Notes under the pieces: generated by a model
Database searches by the model: none
What the model was told of the DNA's origin: nothing
What the model saw: only the letters and a program-made list of their open reading frames with translations
Made by a program: the position numbers and the translations under genes
Shown: piece by piece, positions 42,292-49,796 of the stretch
How positions within the stretch are numbered: the stretch's first letter is position 1
Layout: every line of letters starts with the position of its first letter
Assembly: GCA_900115795.1 (NCBI GenBank)
Contig: FOXT01000005.1
Span: 119,015 to 183,014 of the forward strand
DNA from: Lachnospiraceae bacterium XBB1006
GTDB taxonomy: Bacteria; Bacillota; Clostridia; Lachnospirales; Lachnospiraceae
Direction of reading: 5' to 3'
Length of the DNA: 64,000 nucleotides

Positions 42292-43761
42292 ATGAGAGAA
42301 AAATATGAAAGCTTATCAGTAGCAGCATTACGTGACATTGCGCAGCACCGTGGATTAAAGGTGAGTGGGCTTAGAAAAGCGGAGATTATTGATGTGATGG
42401 TAAAGAAAGATGAAGAAGAAAAAGCATCACAAAATGTGGAAAAACGCAGTAATCGCGAGAACAATTCCCATGAGGAAGTGATAGAAGTTGATACCGGTAA
42501 GGATCGTGGAGAGGCTCATGATGGACTTGGAAAAGAGCGCTATTTAAAGATTCCATCCTATAAGATGACACCGGAAGAAGCAGAGCGCGATCGTATTTTA
42601 AAAAGTAAGATGTCAGATGAAGTCAATGCCTTAGATAGTGGAAAGGTAGCCTGCGGTATCTTGGAAGTTATGTCCGATGGATATGGATTTATTCGAAGCG
42701 ATAATTTCCTTCCGGGAGAAGTGGATGTTTATGTTGCACCATCGTTAATTCGTCGATTCCGTTTAAAAACAGGAGATCGTGTAAAAGGTAAGATTCGTAT
42801 TCCGAATCAGGGCGAGAAATATTCGGCATTGCTGTATCTGTTAAGTGTGAATGAAGAAACACCGGAGAATTGTTTTGAAAGACCGGCATTTGAGGAATTA
42901 ACACCGATTTTCCCGGACGAGCGTTTGCATATGGAGCATCCGGGTTGTTCAACAGCTATGCGGGTTGTTGACTTGATTGCACCAATCGGTAAGGGACAGC
43001 GTGGTATGATTGTTTCTCCGCCAAAGGCAGGAAAGACAACCCTATTAAAACAGGTGGCAAAATCTTTACTATACAGTAATCCAAAAACACAGTTAATTAT
43101 TCTTTTGATTGATGAACGACCGGAGGAAGTAACGGATATCAAGGAAGCGATTCAGGGAACCAATGTAGAAGTTATCTATTCAACATTTGATGAGTTGCCG
43201 GAACACCATAAGCGTGTAGCGGAGATGGTATTAGAGCGCGGTAAACGTTTGGTAGAGCACGGTCATGATGTTGTAATTTTACTTGATAGTATCACGCGAC
43301 TGACAAGAGCATATAACCTTACCGTTCCACCAAGTGGAAGAACGTTAACCGGTGGTCTTGACCCGGCAGCACTTCATATGCCAAAGAAATTCTTTGGTGC
43401 AGCGCGTAACATGCGTGAGGGAGGCAGTCTTACCGTATTGGCAACGGCGTTGGTTGATACAGGAAGTAAGATGGACGATGTGGTATACGAGGAGTTCAAA
43501 GGAACCGGTAACATGGAACTGGTGCTTGACCGTAAGTTGTCCGAACGAAGAGTGTTCCCGGCAGTAGACGTAATCAAATCCGGAACGCGTCGTGAAGATT
43601 TGTTACTTTCTCCAGAAGAACGTCAGGCGATGGATATTATGCGTAGAGGTCTTAACGGAAGCAAACCGGAGACTGCGGCAGAATATGTAATTCGTACGTT
43701 TGCGAACTCGAGAAACAACCAGGAAGTGGTGAAAGAATTTATTAGAAAGAAAGTTCTTTAA
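42292..43761 (+). CDS. rho: transcription termination factor Rho
   Basis: Rho is a hexameric RNA helicase that ends transcription of untranslated RNA. The 489-residue protein has an N-terminal SAP-like Rho_N domain (about 3-40), a charged insertion (about 45-95), and the RNA-binding cold-shock domain (about 115-185, [15 protein letters not shown]). The ATPase domain has Walker [11 protein letters not shown], Walker [12 protein letters not shown] and the Q/R-loop region. The charged insertion before the RNA-binding domain is common in Clostridia and Actinobacteria. RpmE, PrmC and PrfA genes follow. Confidence 0.97.
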   Translation: MREKYESLSVAALRDIAQHRGLKVSGLRKAEIIDVMVKKDEEEKASQNVEKRSNRENNSHEEVIEVDTGKDRGEAHDGLGKERYLKIPSYKMTPEEAERDRILKSKMSDEVNALDSGKVACGILEVMSDGYGFIRSDNFLPGEVDVYVAPSLIRRFRLKTGDRVKGKIRIPNQGEKYSALLYLLSVNEETPENCFERPAFEELTPIFPDERLHMEHPGCSTAMRVVDLIAPIGKGQRGMIVSPPKAGKTTLLKQVAKSLLYSNPKTQLIILLIDERPEEVTDIKEAIQGTNVEVIYSTFDELPEHHKRVAEMVLERGKRLVEHGHDVVILLDSITRLTRAYNLTVPPSGRTLTGGLDPAALHMPKKFFGAARNMREGGSLTVLATALVDTGSKMDDVVYEEFKGTGNMELVLDRKLSERRVFPAVDVIKSGTRREDLLLSPEERQAMDIMRRGLNGSKPETAAEYVIRTFANSRNNQEVVKEFIRKKVL

Positions 43762-43778
43762 AAAAGTTTCAAAATTAC

Positions 43779-43807
43779 TTGCATATCCGTCAAACCTATG
43801 ATACAAT
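43779..43807 (+). promoter_or_regulatory. sigma-A promoter of rpmE
   Basis: TTGCAT (43779-43784) and TACAAT (43802-43807) are spaced 17 bp, giving a leader of about 70 bases before rpmE. Confidence 0.78.
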
Positions 43808-43884
43808 AAATAAGCTGTTTGCAGAACGCGAGCAGAAAGTAGGTAAATAATTATTATTTAAATATAGTATGAGAGGTGAAACGA

Positions 43885-44091
43885 ATGAGAGAAGGAATCC
43901 ATCCAGAGTATTATCAGGCAACGGTAACTTGTAACTGTGGAAATACATTTACTACAGGATCAACCAAAGAGTCTATCCACGTAGAAATTTGTTCCAAATG
44001 CCATCCATTCTATACTGGACAGCAGAAGGCTACCAAAGCTCGTGGACGTATTGATCAGTTCAACAAGAAATACGGCATCAAGGCTGAATAA
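43885..44091 (+). CDS. rpmE: 50S ribosomal protein L31
   Basis: L31 bridges the two ribosomal subunits. The 68-residue protein is the zinc-binding (C+) type, with CNCG (about 15-18) and [10 protein letters not shown] (about 36-45) and the conserved basic end [14 protein letters not shown] 43885 follows GAGAGGTG; the GTG within that site is not the start. It is typically placed next to rho in Firmicutes. Confidence 0.97.
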   Translation: MREGIHPEYYQATVTCNCGNTFTTGSTKESIHVEICSKCHPFYTGQQKATKARGRIDQFNKKYGIKAE

Positions 44092-44105
44092 TAAGACGAT
44101 TGATA

Positions 44106-44133
44106 GGGTTGAGGATTTTCCTCAACCCGTTTT
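44106..44133 (+). terminator. terminator of rpmE
   Basis: GGGTTGAGGA and TCCTCAACCC (44106-44115 and 44119-44128) form a 10-bp stem with a TTT loop, followed by GTTTT. Confidence 0.85.
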
Positions 44134-44171
44134 AGTTATGAATAACGGAAAGGATGTTCAGGCAAAGACAT

Positions 44172-45002
44172 ATGACCTATCAGCAGGCAAGGCGGGAAGC
44201 CGAGGAACGATTTGTTCAGGCGGGTATCCCGGAAGCGAAGAATGAAGCCATGCTTTTGTTATACCATTGCTGTCAGATGACGGCGACTTCTTTTTTTATG
44301 AGAGGGCAGGAAGAAATGGTGGCAAAGGAGTGGAATGCTTACGAAGAGGCAATTGCAAAACGGTGTCGGCATATTCCGCTACAGTATATCACCGGTGAGC
44401 AGGATTTTATGGGATTGACATTTCGAGTGACACCGGATGTTTTGATTCCCCGTTACGATACGGAGTGTCTGGTAGAGGCGGTTTTGCCACTTTTGCACGA
44501 AGGCGACAGAGTCCTGGATATGTGTACAGGATCCGGATGTATCATTACCGCGCTTATGAAATTGGGACCGGGCATTGTTGGAACCGGGGTAGATATTTCT
44601 GAAAAAGCGTTGGAGGTCGCAAGGGAGAATGCAACTGTGCATGGGTGTGAAGTGACGTTTTTGCATTCGGATCTGTTCGATGAAGTTGAAGGCGTCTTTG
44701 AACTGATTGTATCTAATCCACCGTATATTCGAAGCGCAGAAGTTTTGCAACTTGAACCGGAGGTTATGGGAAATGAACCGCGTACCGCACTAGATGGACT
44801 GGAAGATGGACTTCATTTTTACCGTCTTATCATTAAAGAAGCAACGCAATATCTTTCGACGCATGGCTATTTATGTTTTGAAATAGGCCATGATCAGGCA
44901 AAGGACGTAATGAATTTATTAGAAGAAAGCGGATATTGCGATAGAATAGTGAAGAAGGATTTGGCAGGTCGTGACCGTGTGGTTATTGCCAGGAAAGGAT
45001 AA
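44172..45002 (+). CDS. prmC: release factor glutamine methyltransferase PrmC (HemK)
   Basis: PrmC methylates the GGQ glutamine of release factors RF1 and RF2. The 276-residue protein has an N-terminal helical domain (about 1-80), then the SAM-binding motif [11 protein letters not shown] (about 118-128) and the catalytic NPPY (about 179-182). ATG 44172 ([14 protein letters not shown]) gives the normal family start. An in-frame ATG at 44154 lies too close to the purine-rich site, so it is less likely. It sits four bases before prfA, whose product it modifies. Confidence 0.94.
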   Translation: MTYQQARREAEERFVQAGIPEAKNEAMLLLYHCCQMTATSFFMRGQEEMVAKEWNAYEEAIAKRCRHIPLQYITGEQDFMGLTFRVTPDVLIPRYDTECLVEAVLPLLHEGDRVLDMCTGSGCIITALMKLGPGIVGTGVDISEKALEVARENATVHGCEVTFLHSDLFDEVEGVFELIVSNPPYIRSAEVLQLEPEVMGNEPRTALDGLEDGLHFYRLIIKEATQYLSTHGYLCFEIGHDQAKDVMNLLEESGYCDRIVKKDLAGRDRVVIARKG

Positions 45003-45006
45003 GCAG

Positions 45007-46080
45007 ATGTTTGATAAACTAGACAATTTATTAATTCGATTAGAAGAAATATTAAGAGATTTAAGTGAACCGGATGTGGCGAACGATACCAAGCGTTTTC
45101 AGAGTCTTATGAAGGAACAGGCAGAATTGACGCCTATTTGCGATGCTTATAGGGAATATAAGCAGGCCAAGCAGGATGAACAGGATGCACTTGCCATGTT
45201 GAATGATGAGAGTGATGAAGAAATGCGCGAGATGGCAAAGGAAGAGTTAAATGATGCAAAGAAGCGCATTGAGCAGTTAGAAGCAGAGCTTAAGATTTTG
45301 CTTTTGCCAAAGGATCCGAATGATGATAAGAACGTTATTATCGAAATTCGTGCCGGTGCCGGTGGAGACGAAGCAGCATTGTTTGCGGCAGAGATTTATC
45401 GTATGTATGTGCATTATGCAGAGAGCCAGCGTTGGAAAGTTGAGACCGTAAGCGTAGATGAAATTGGTATTGGTGGTATGAAGGAAGTAACGTTCATGCT
45501 AAGTGGCCAGAGTGTATACTCAAAGATGAAATACGAAAGTGGTGTGCATCGTGTACAACGTGTACCGGAAACAGAGTCCGGTGGACGTATTCATACATCC
45601 ACAATTACCGTTGCAGTTATGCCGGAGGCGGAAGATGTAGATGTACAGATTGATGATAAGGACATTCGTATCGATGTAATGCGTGCATCCGGAAACGGAG
45701 GTCAGTGCGTCAACACCACCGACTCTGCGGTTCGTTTGACGCATATGCCGAGTGGTATTGTGGTATACAGTCAGACGGAAAAGTCTCAGCTTCAGAATAA
45801 AGCAAAGGCGTTTGCACTTTTGCGTGCGAAGTTATACGATATTGAACAACAGAAGGCACACGATGCAGAAGCAGAATTACGTAGAAGCCAGGTTGGAACC
45901 GGAGACCGTTCGGAGAAGATTCGTACCTATAATTTCCCGCAGGGACGTGTAACAGATCATCGTATTAACCTGACAATTTATAAATTGGATAAGGTAATGA
46001 ATGGTGATATTCAGGAGATTATCGATGCATGTATTGCTGCAGACCAGGCAGCGAAACTTGCAAAAATGAACGAAGATTAA
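45007..46080 (+). CDS. prfA: peptide chain release factor 1
   Basis: RF1 recognises UAA and UAG and triggers peptide release. The 357-residue protein has the decoding region with [12 protein letters not shown] (family PxT site) and the catalytic GGQ in [15 protein letters not shown], where PrmC adds its methyl group. ATG 45007 follows AGGAAAGGATAAGCAG; the longer frame from 44971 lies inside prmC. Confidence 0.97.
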   Translation: MFDKLDNLLIRLEEILRDLSEPDVANDTKRFQSLMKEQAELTPICDAYREYKQAKQDEQDALAMLNDESDEEMREMAKEELNDAKKRIEQLEAELKILLLPKDPNDDKNVIIEIRAGAGGDEAALFAAEIYRMYVHYAESQRWKVETVSVDEIGIGGMKEVTFMLSGQSVYSKMKYESGVHRVQRVPETESGGRIHTSTITVAVMPEAEDVDVQIDDKDIRIDVMRASGNGGQCVNTTDSAVRLTHMPSGIVVYSQTEKSQLQNKAKAFALLRAKLYDIEQQKAHDAEAELRRSQVGTGDRSEKIRTYNFPQGRVTDHRINLTIYKLDKVMNGDIQEIIDACIAADQAAKLAKMNED

Positions 46081-46118
46081 ATCTTTACGACTCTTTTGTA
46101 AAAAAAAAGAAAAAGGGG

Positions 46119-46147
46119 TTGCGTTTTAGCACTAGAAGTGCTATGAT
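46119..46147 (+). promoter_or_regulatory. promoter of the ion transporter with operator-like dyad
   Basis: TTGCGT (46119-46124) and TATGAT (46142-46147) are spaced 17 bp. The spacer holds a perfect dyad, TAGCACT (46127-46133), AGA, AGTGCTA (46137-46143), running from just after -35 into the -10. A repressor bound there would block the polymerase. Confidence 0.72.
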
Positions 46148-46190
46148 ACAATTCGTTTGGAATGAATCCAACAGAATAGGAGATGAAAAT

Positions 46191-47546
46191 ATGATAGCAC
46201 AAGTTTTAGCAGTGGCAATTTTCTTGCTGATGTTCGTTCTGATTATTATGGATAAGATAGAACGTCACATTGTTACCCTTGCTTGTGGTCTAGCTACACT
46301 GGTACTGGTTTTTGGACTGGCAATGCATGACATGAATGCCGTAGTGGAAACCTTGAATATCCGCCACATTTTTACCGTGGATTTCTGGTACGAAGCTGGA
46401 CAGGCGAAGGAGAGCACCAGTGGTATTAACTGGGCAACTATTATATTTATTGCAGGAATGATGGTTATGGTGGAAGGAATGGCCAAGGCCGGATTTTTCA
46501 GATGGTTGTGTATGACCATTGCGAAGGCAGTAAAGTATCAGGTTGTTCCAATCTTTTTGACATTTATGGTAATGTCTTTTGTATTAGCAATGTTTATTGA
46601 CAGTATTACCGTAATTTTGTTCTTGGCGGCCGTAACCTTAGAGTTAGCACAGCTACTGAAATTTAATCCAATCCCTATGATTTTATCGGAGATTTTTTGT
46701 GCGAATTTAGGTGGTTCGGCAACTATGTGCGGTGATCCGCCTAACATCATTATCGGAACTTCCCTTGGTTTTTCCTTTGCGGATTTCGTAATGAACACCG
46801 GGTTGATTGCGTTTGTTTCACTGATTGCGGTTATCGTTTATTTTTACCTGATTTTCCACAAGGAATTGCGCAAGACTACCGGCGAACCGATTTCGGTAGA
46901 GAATATGCCGAAACCATCGGAGGCAATTACCAATAAGAAGGATTTTGCAATTAGTACGGTGATTTTCCTTGCAGCAGTTACTATGCTTGTTACCCATGCG
47001 CAGACCGGTTTGACCGTTGCGTTTATTGGTACCGTGATTGCGGTTGTAACCTTGCTTGCGGCAGGAAGAGAAGTGAAACAGGTATTAGTTGGAGTTGATT
47101 ATAAGACATTATTGTTCTTTGTTGGCTTATTTATCGTTGTAGGCGGTTTGGAACAGACCGGAATTTTGGAAGAGATTGCGAAATTCATCGGTAAAGTCAG
47201 CGGCGGTAATGCAGTGATTATGGTAGCCATTATTGTTTGGGTATCCGGTATTTCCAGTGCAGTGGTGGATAACATTCCATTTGCGGCAACTATGATTCCG
47301 GTAATTAACACCTTGGCAGCAACCACTGGTGTGGATATTTCTACATTGGCATGGGCGTTGGCAATGGGTACCGACATTGGTGGAAGTGCAACACCAATTG
47401 GAGCATCTGCAAACGTTGTGGGTACATCCGTTGCAGCGAAACAGGGTTATCCAGTCGGTTGGGGCAAGTACTGTAAGAGTGCCATCCCGGCAACTGTATT
47501 GGTGTTATTAATTTCAACCATTATGATTGTTGTTCGTTACTGCTAA
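46191..47546 (+). CDS. SLC13/ArsB-NhaD superfamily ion transporter
   Basis: The 451-residue protein has about eleven to twelve membrane helices. It carries ion transporter superfamily features, including AGMMVMVEGMAKAGFF, FIDSITVILFL, GGSATMCGDPPNIIIG and a second copy of the pore motif, GTDIGGSATPIGASANVVG. The repeated Gly-rich half-motifs are typical of NhaD/ArsB and SLC13 folds. The substrate could be Na+/H+ or an organic or arsenite-type anion; sequence alone does not decide. ATG 46191 follows AGGAG, and the longer frame from 46029 overlaps prfA. Confidence 0.88.
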   Translation: MIAQVLAVAIFLLMFVLIIMDKIERHIVTLACGLATLVLVFGLAMHDMNAVVETLNIRHIFTVDFWYEAGQAKESTSGINWATIIFIAGMMVMVEGMAKAGFFRWLCMTIAKAVKYQVVPIFLTFMVMSFVLAMFIDSITVILFLAAVTLELAQLLKFNPIPMILSEIFCANLGGSATMCGDPPNIIIGTSLGFSFADFVMNTGLIAFVSLIAVIVYFYLIFHKELRKTTGEPISVENMPKPSEAITNKKDFAISTVIFLAAVTMLVTHAQTGLTVAFIGTVIAVVTLLAAGREVKQVLVGVDYKTLLFFVGLFIVVGGLEQTGILEEIAKFIGKVSGGNAVIMVAIIVWVSGISSAVVDNIPFAATMIPVINTLAATTGVDISTLAWALAMGTDIGGSATPIGASANVVGTSVAAKQGYPVGWGKYCKSAIPATVLVLLISTIMIVVRYC

Positions 47547-47559
47547 TGTGACGTTCATT

Positions 47560-47590
47560 GAAAGGCCTTGCGTTCTGCAAGGTCTTTCCT
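47560..47590 (+). terminator. hairpin after the ion transporter gene
   Basis: GAAAGGCCTTGC (47560-47571) and GCAAGGTCTTTC (47577-47588) form a 12-bp stem with one G-U pair. The T tract is short (CTTATAC), so termination may be partial. Confidence 0.65.
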
Positions 47591-47612
47591 TATACTTACT
47601 AAAGGAGAAATT

Positions 47613-48101
47613 ATGGGCAAGAAGACAGACGAGAAAACCAATGTCATGCGTTTATTGGAACAGAAAAAAATAGCTTATGGAAGTTACGACTATACAAATA
47701 GCGGAGCGGTAAGTGGAGTAGACGTGGCAAAAGCCTTGGGGCAGAATCCGAAGCAGGTTTTTAAAACGTTGGTAACAATTGGGAAAAGCGGACAGCACTA
47801 TGTGTTCGTAATTCCGGTAGAAGGGGAATTGAATCTTAAGAAAGCTGCCCATGCGGTTGGTGAGAAGAAGATTGAAATGATAAAGCAGAAGGAGCTTTTG
47901 CCGCTAACCGGATATGTACACGGAGGATGCTCGCCGATTGGTATGAAGAAGGCATTCCAAACCGTCATGGATGAAAGCTGTAAAACATTCGAAACGGTAA
48001 TTGTGAGTGCCGGTAAAATTGGCTATCAGGTTCAGCTTGAACCGGAAAAAATAGCAACCTTTGTTCCATTTTCTATTGCGGATTTAACAGGAGAGGAGTA
48101 A
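47613..48101 (+). CDS. ybaK: YbaK/EbsC-type Cys-tRNA(Pro) deacylase
   Basis: YbaK-type proteins hydrolyse Cys mischarged on tRNA-Pro. The 162-residue protein has the fold's motifs VFKTLVTIGKSGQHYVFVIPV and GGCSPIGMKKAF (about 118-129). The invariant Lys is at about residue 51 (KQVFKTL region). ATG 47613 follows AAAGGAG. The HAD hydrolase starts two bases after its stop, so the two are cotranscribed. Confidence 0.92.
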   Translation: MGKKTDEKTNVMRLLEQKKIAYGSYDYTNSGAVSGVDVAKALGQNPKQVFKTLVTIGKSGQHYVFVIPVEGELNLKKAAHAVGEKKIEMIKQKELLPLTGYVHGGCSPIGMKKAFQTVMDESCKTFETVIVSAGKIGYQVQLEPEKIATFVPFSIADLTGEE

Positions 48102-48103
48102 AC

Positions 48104-48706
48104 ATGATTCGAACAATTATTTTTGATGTGGGAGATGTGTTGTTCCATTATCGATGGCGGGAAATGATGCAAGATTATGGATTGTCACCTGAGGAGAGTC
48201 AACGTATAGGGGAGGCAATTTTTAATGATCCGAAGGAACGGTGGAGAGCATACGATAAGGGATTGATTCGTCTGCCGGAACTGATTGCTTCGTATTGTGA
48301 AAGTTACCCAAAGGATGCAGAGGCATTACGGTTCTTTTTATCACATGGAGAATATATGCATGTTCCGCGTCCGGAAATCTGGAACTTGTTCCCGAAACTG
48401 AAGGAGAAAGGGTACGGAGTGTATCTTTTATCCAATTATTCGAAGGAATTATTTGAGCGGCACACGGAACATGCTGATTTTATGGAGTATGTAGATGGCA
48501 TGATGGTTTCTTACATGATTCATAAAGCAAAACCGGATGAAGCAATTTATCGTGCGTTGGTGGAGAAGTATGGGCTGCGGATAGAAGAGTGCTTATTTTT
48601 TGATGATCGAAGTGAAAATATTGAAGCGGCGAGAAAACTGGGAATGCAGGCGGTTCAGGTGACCTCCAGAGAAATGCTTAAGAAAGCTATTCTTGAATTA
48701 TTATAA
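48104..48706 (+). CDS. HAD-superfamily hydrolase (YihX-like)
   Basis: The 200-residue protein is a haloacid dehalogenase-like hydrolase with motif I IIFDVGDVLFHYRW, motif II LLSNYS, the Lys of AKPDEAIY and motif IV FFDDRSENIEAA. As in YihX and epoxide-hydrolase-linked members, the residue two after the nucleophile Asp is Gly rather than Asp. It is probably a sugar-phosphate phosphatase; the substrate is not deducible. The gene ends just before the candidate minus-strand RNA. Confidence 0.9.
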   Translation: MIRTIIFDVGDVLFHYRWREMMQDYGLSPEESQRIGEAIFNDPKERWRAYDKGLIRLPELIASYCESYPKDAEALRFFLSHGEYMHVPRPEIWNLFPKLKEKGYGVYLLSNYSKELFERHTEHADFMEYVDGMMVSYMIHKAKPDEAIYRALVEKYGLRIEECLFFDDRSENIEAARKLGMQAVQVTSREMLKKAILELL

Positions 48707-48707
48707 T

Positions 48708-48753
48708 AAAAAAAGAAATCCACTGCACTGAGTTCACAATACAGTGGATTTCT
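48708..48753 (-). terminator. terminator of the candidate small RNA
   Basis: On the minus strand AGAAATCCACTG and CAGTGGATTTCT form a perfect 12-bp stem (48742-48753 with 48714-48725) followed by seven T. The tail in the plus direction is poor, so the structure mainly serves the minus strand but may also end the HAD gene transcript. Confidence 0.88.
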
Positions 48754-49013
48754 ATCTTCGATTTACGTGTGTCACGTAGTCGCCTCCTGTCATCTATTTC
48801 TATCTCAAACAATTACCGAATTCTTCTGAATTCAACTATTCATCCCATTGGACCGTACCTCCTATTCTTTCTTATTCATGAGTAGTGGTTTAAACTTTTG
48901 GTGGACCGTACCTCCTTTACTTAGACTTATCGGAATTCATTTACTTATCCCATTGGACTGTACCTCCTCAATCTAGATTATTATATCTATATGAATTGGT
49001 TTCGTTTGTTTGT
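48708..49013 (-). ncRNA. candidate small RNA with four Shine-Dalgarno cores
   Basis: On the minus strand a promoter (49020-49048) predicts a start near 49013, and a strong terminator (48708-48753) ends the transcript, giving about 300 nt. Inside are four AGGAGG cores (48963-48968, 48911-48916, 48858-48863, 48783-48788 on plus coordinates). Three are extended as AGGAGGTACRGTCCA and spaced 52-53 nt. Two are followed by ATG GGA stop (48945-48953 and 48840-48848) at ideal spacing. The fourth can start a 7-codon frame at GTG (48752-48775). No conventional gene is present. The opposite strand would carry four CCUCCU anti-Shine-Dalgarno motifs, but I see no good terminator for it. Confidence 0.6.
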
Positions 49014-49019
49014 ATTAGT

Positions 49020-49048
49020 ATATTAACACACGAAAGTAGGAATGTCAA
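49020..49048 (-). promoter_or_regulatory. promoter of the candidate small RNA
   Basis: On the minus strand a perfect TTGACA (49043-49048) lies 17 bp from TAATAT (49020-49025). A TATACT at 49017-49022 overlaps but with 20-bp spacing. The consensus -35 with a good spacer supports real transcription of this strand. Confidence 0.7.
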
Positions 49049-49183
49049 TAGAAAATTTGCAAAATATAAAAATAACATTTAAAAAGACTGAAAATTATGC
49101 AGTTGTATAAAAAGAATACAAAAAACAAATTGCTACATTCCTTCGAAAAATTCGAAAAGAAGGTGGTTAAGTGTTATCGAATT

Positions 49184-49192
49184 TGGTACAAT
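49184..49192 (+). promoter_or_regulatory. extended -10 promoter of the YfcE-like gene
   Basis: TGGTACAAT (49184-49192) is an extended -10 element about 32 bp before the start codon. No good -35 box was found. Upstream sequence from about 49049 to 49180 is A-rich and holds TTCGAA twice (near 49142 and 49151); I see no gene in it. Confidence 0.5.
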
Positions 49193-49223
49193 GATAGCAA
49201 AAGCAAAAGGAGGAGCCTGACGT

Positions 49224-49739
49224 ATGAAGTGGTTAGTAGCATCGGATATTCATGGTTCGGCATATTATTGCCGGTTATTGTTAGAAGCAATTGAGAAAGA
49301 AGAAGTTGATAAAGTATTGTTACTTGGGGACTTATTATATCATGGTCCGCGTAATGCGTTGCCGAAGGAGTATGATCCCCCTAAAGTGTATGAGATGTTA
49401 AATTCCATTAAGGATAAAGTGGTAGCGGTTCGGGGCAACTGTGACTGCGAAGTGGATCAGATGGTGTTGGAATTCCCGATGATGGCAGATTATATGGTAT
49501 TATCCGTAGGAGATAAAGTGATTTATGCTACCCACGGGCATACGGTGAACAAAGAGAATCCATTGCCCTTTTTAAATGGCGCATATTTGCTTTACGGACA
49601 CACCCATGTTCCGGCAAATGAGCCGTGTGGAACGTTTACGTACCTTAATCCGGGATCCGTATCGATTCCAAAGGATGGTAGCGGACATAGTTACATGATT
49701 ATAACAGAAGATGAGATCCGCTTCGAGACATTAGAATAG
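49224..49739 (+). CDS. yfcE: YfcE-family metallophosphoesterase
   Basis: The 171-residue protein is a small calcineurin-like phosphodiesterase with all metal motifs: SDIHG (about 8-12), GDLLYHG (about 35-41), RGNCD (about 72-76), THGH (about 104-107) and GHTH (about 125-128). E. coli YfcE of similar length hydrolyses phosphodiester model substrates; the natural substrate is unknown. The ribosome binding site is AAGGAGG. The gene converges on pepF. Confidence 0.93.
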   Translation: MKWLVASDIHGSAYYCRLLLEAIEKEEVDKVLLLGDLLYHGPRNALPKEYDPPKVYEMLNSIKDKVVAVRGNCDCEVDQMVLEFPMMADYMVLSVGDKVIYATHGHTVNKENPLPFLNGAYLLYGHTHVPANEPCGTFTYLNPGSVSIPKDGSGHSYMIITEDEIRFETLE

Positions 49740-49752
49740 TTTAAGAACAAGA

Positions 49753-49791
49753 AAAAGGTGACAACATCCGCCAAGGATGCTGCCACCTTGT
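49753..49791. terminator. bidirectional terminator between yfcE and pepF
   Basis: AAGGTG...CATCC pairs with GGATG...CACCTT (49755-49769 with 49775-49789). The minus direction ends in TTTTTCTTG, a better T tract than the plus direction, so it mainly serves pepF. Confidence 0.78.
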
Positions 49792-49796
49792 ATCAT

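Noticed and set aside
46127-46143. CIRCE element (HrcA operator)
   Set aside because: The half-sites resemble TTAGCACT and AGTGCTAA, but only 3 bases separate them; CIRCE needs a much longer fixed spacer, and no chaperone gene follows.
48783-48968. CRISPR array or rRNA fragment suggested by regularly spaced repeats with CCTCCT
   Set aside because: Repeats are short, diverged and unevenly extended, spacers are AT-rich and partly repeated themselves, and no cas gene or further 16S rRNA sequence is present.
48708-49013. 6S RNA identity for the candidate small RNA
   Set aside because: I could not find a long rod with a central open bubble, and the AGGAGG array is not a 6S feature.
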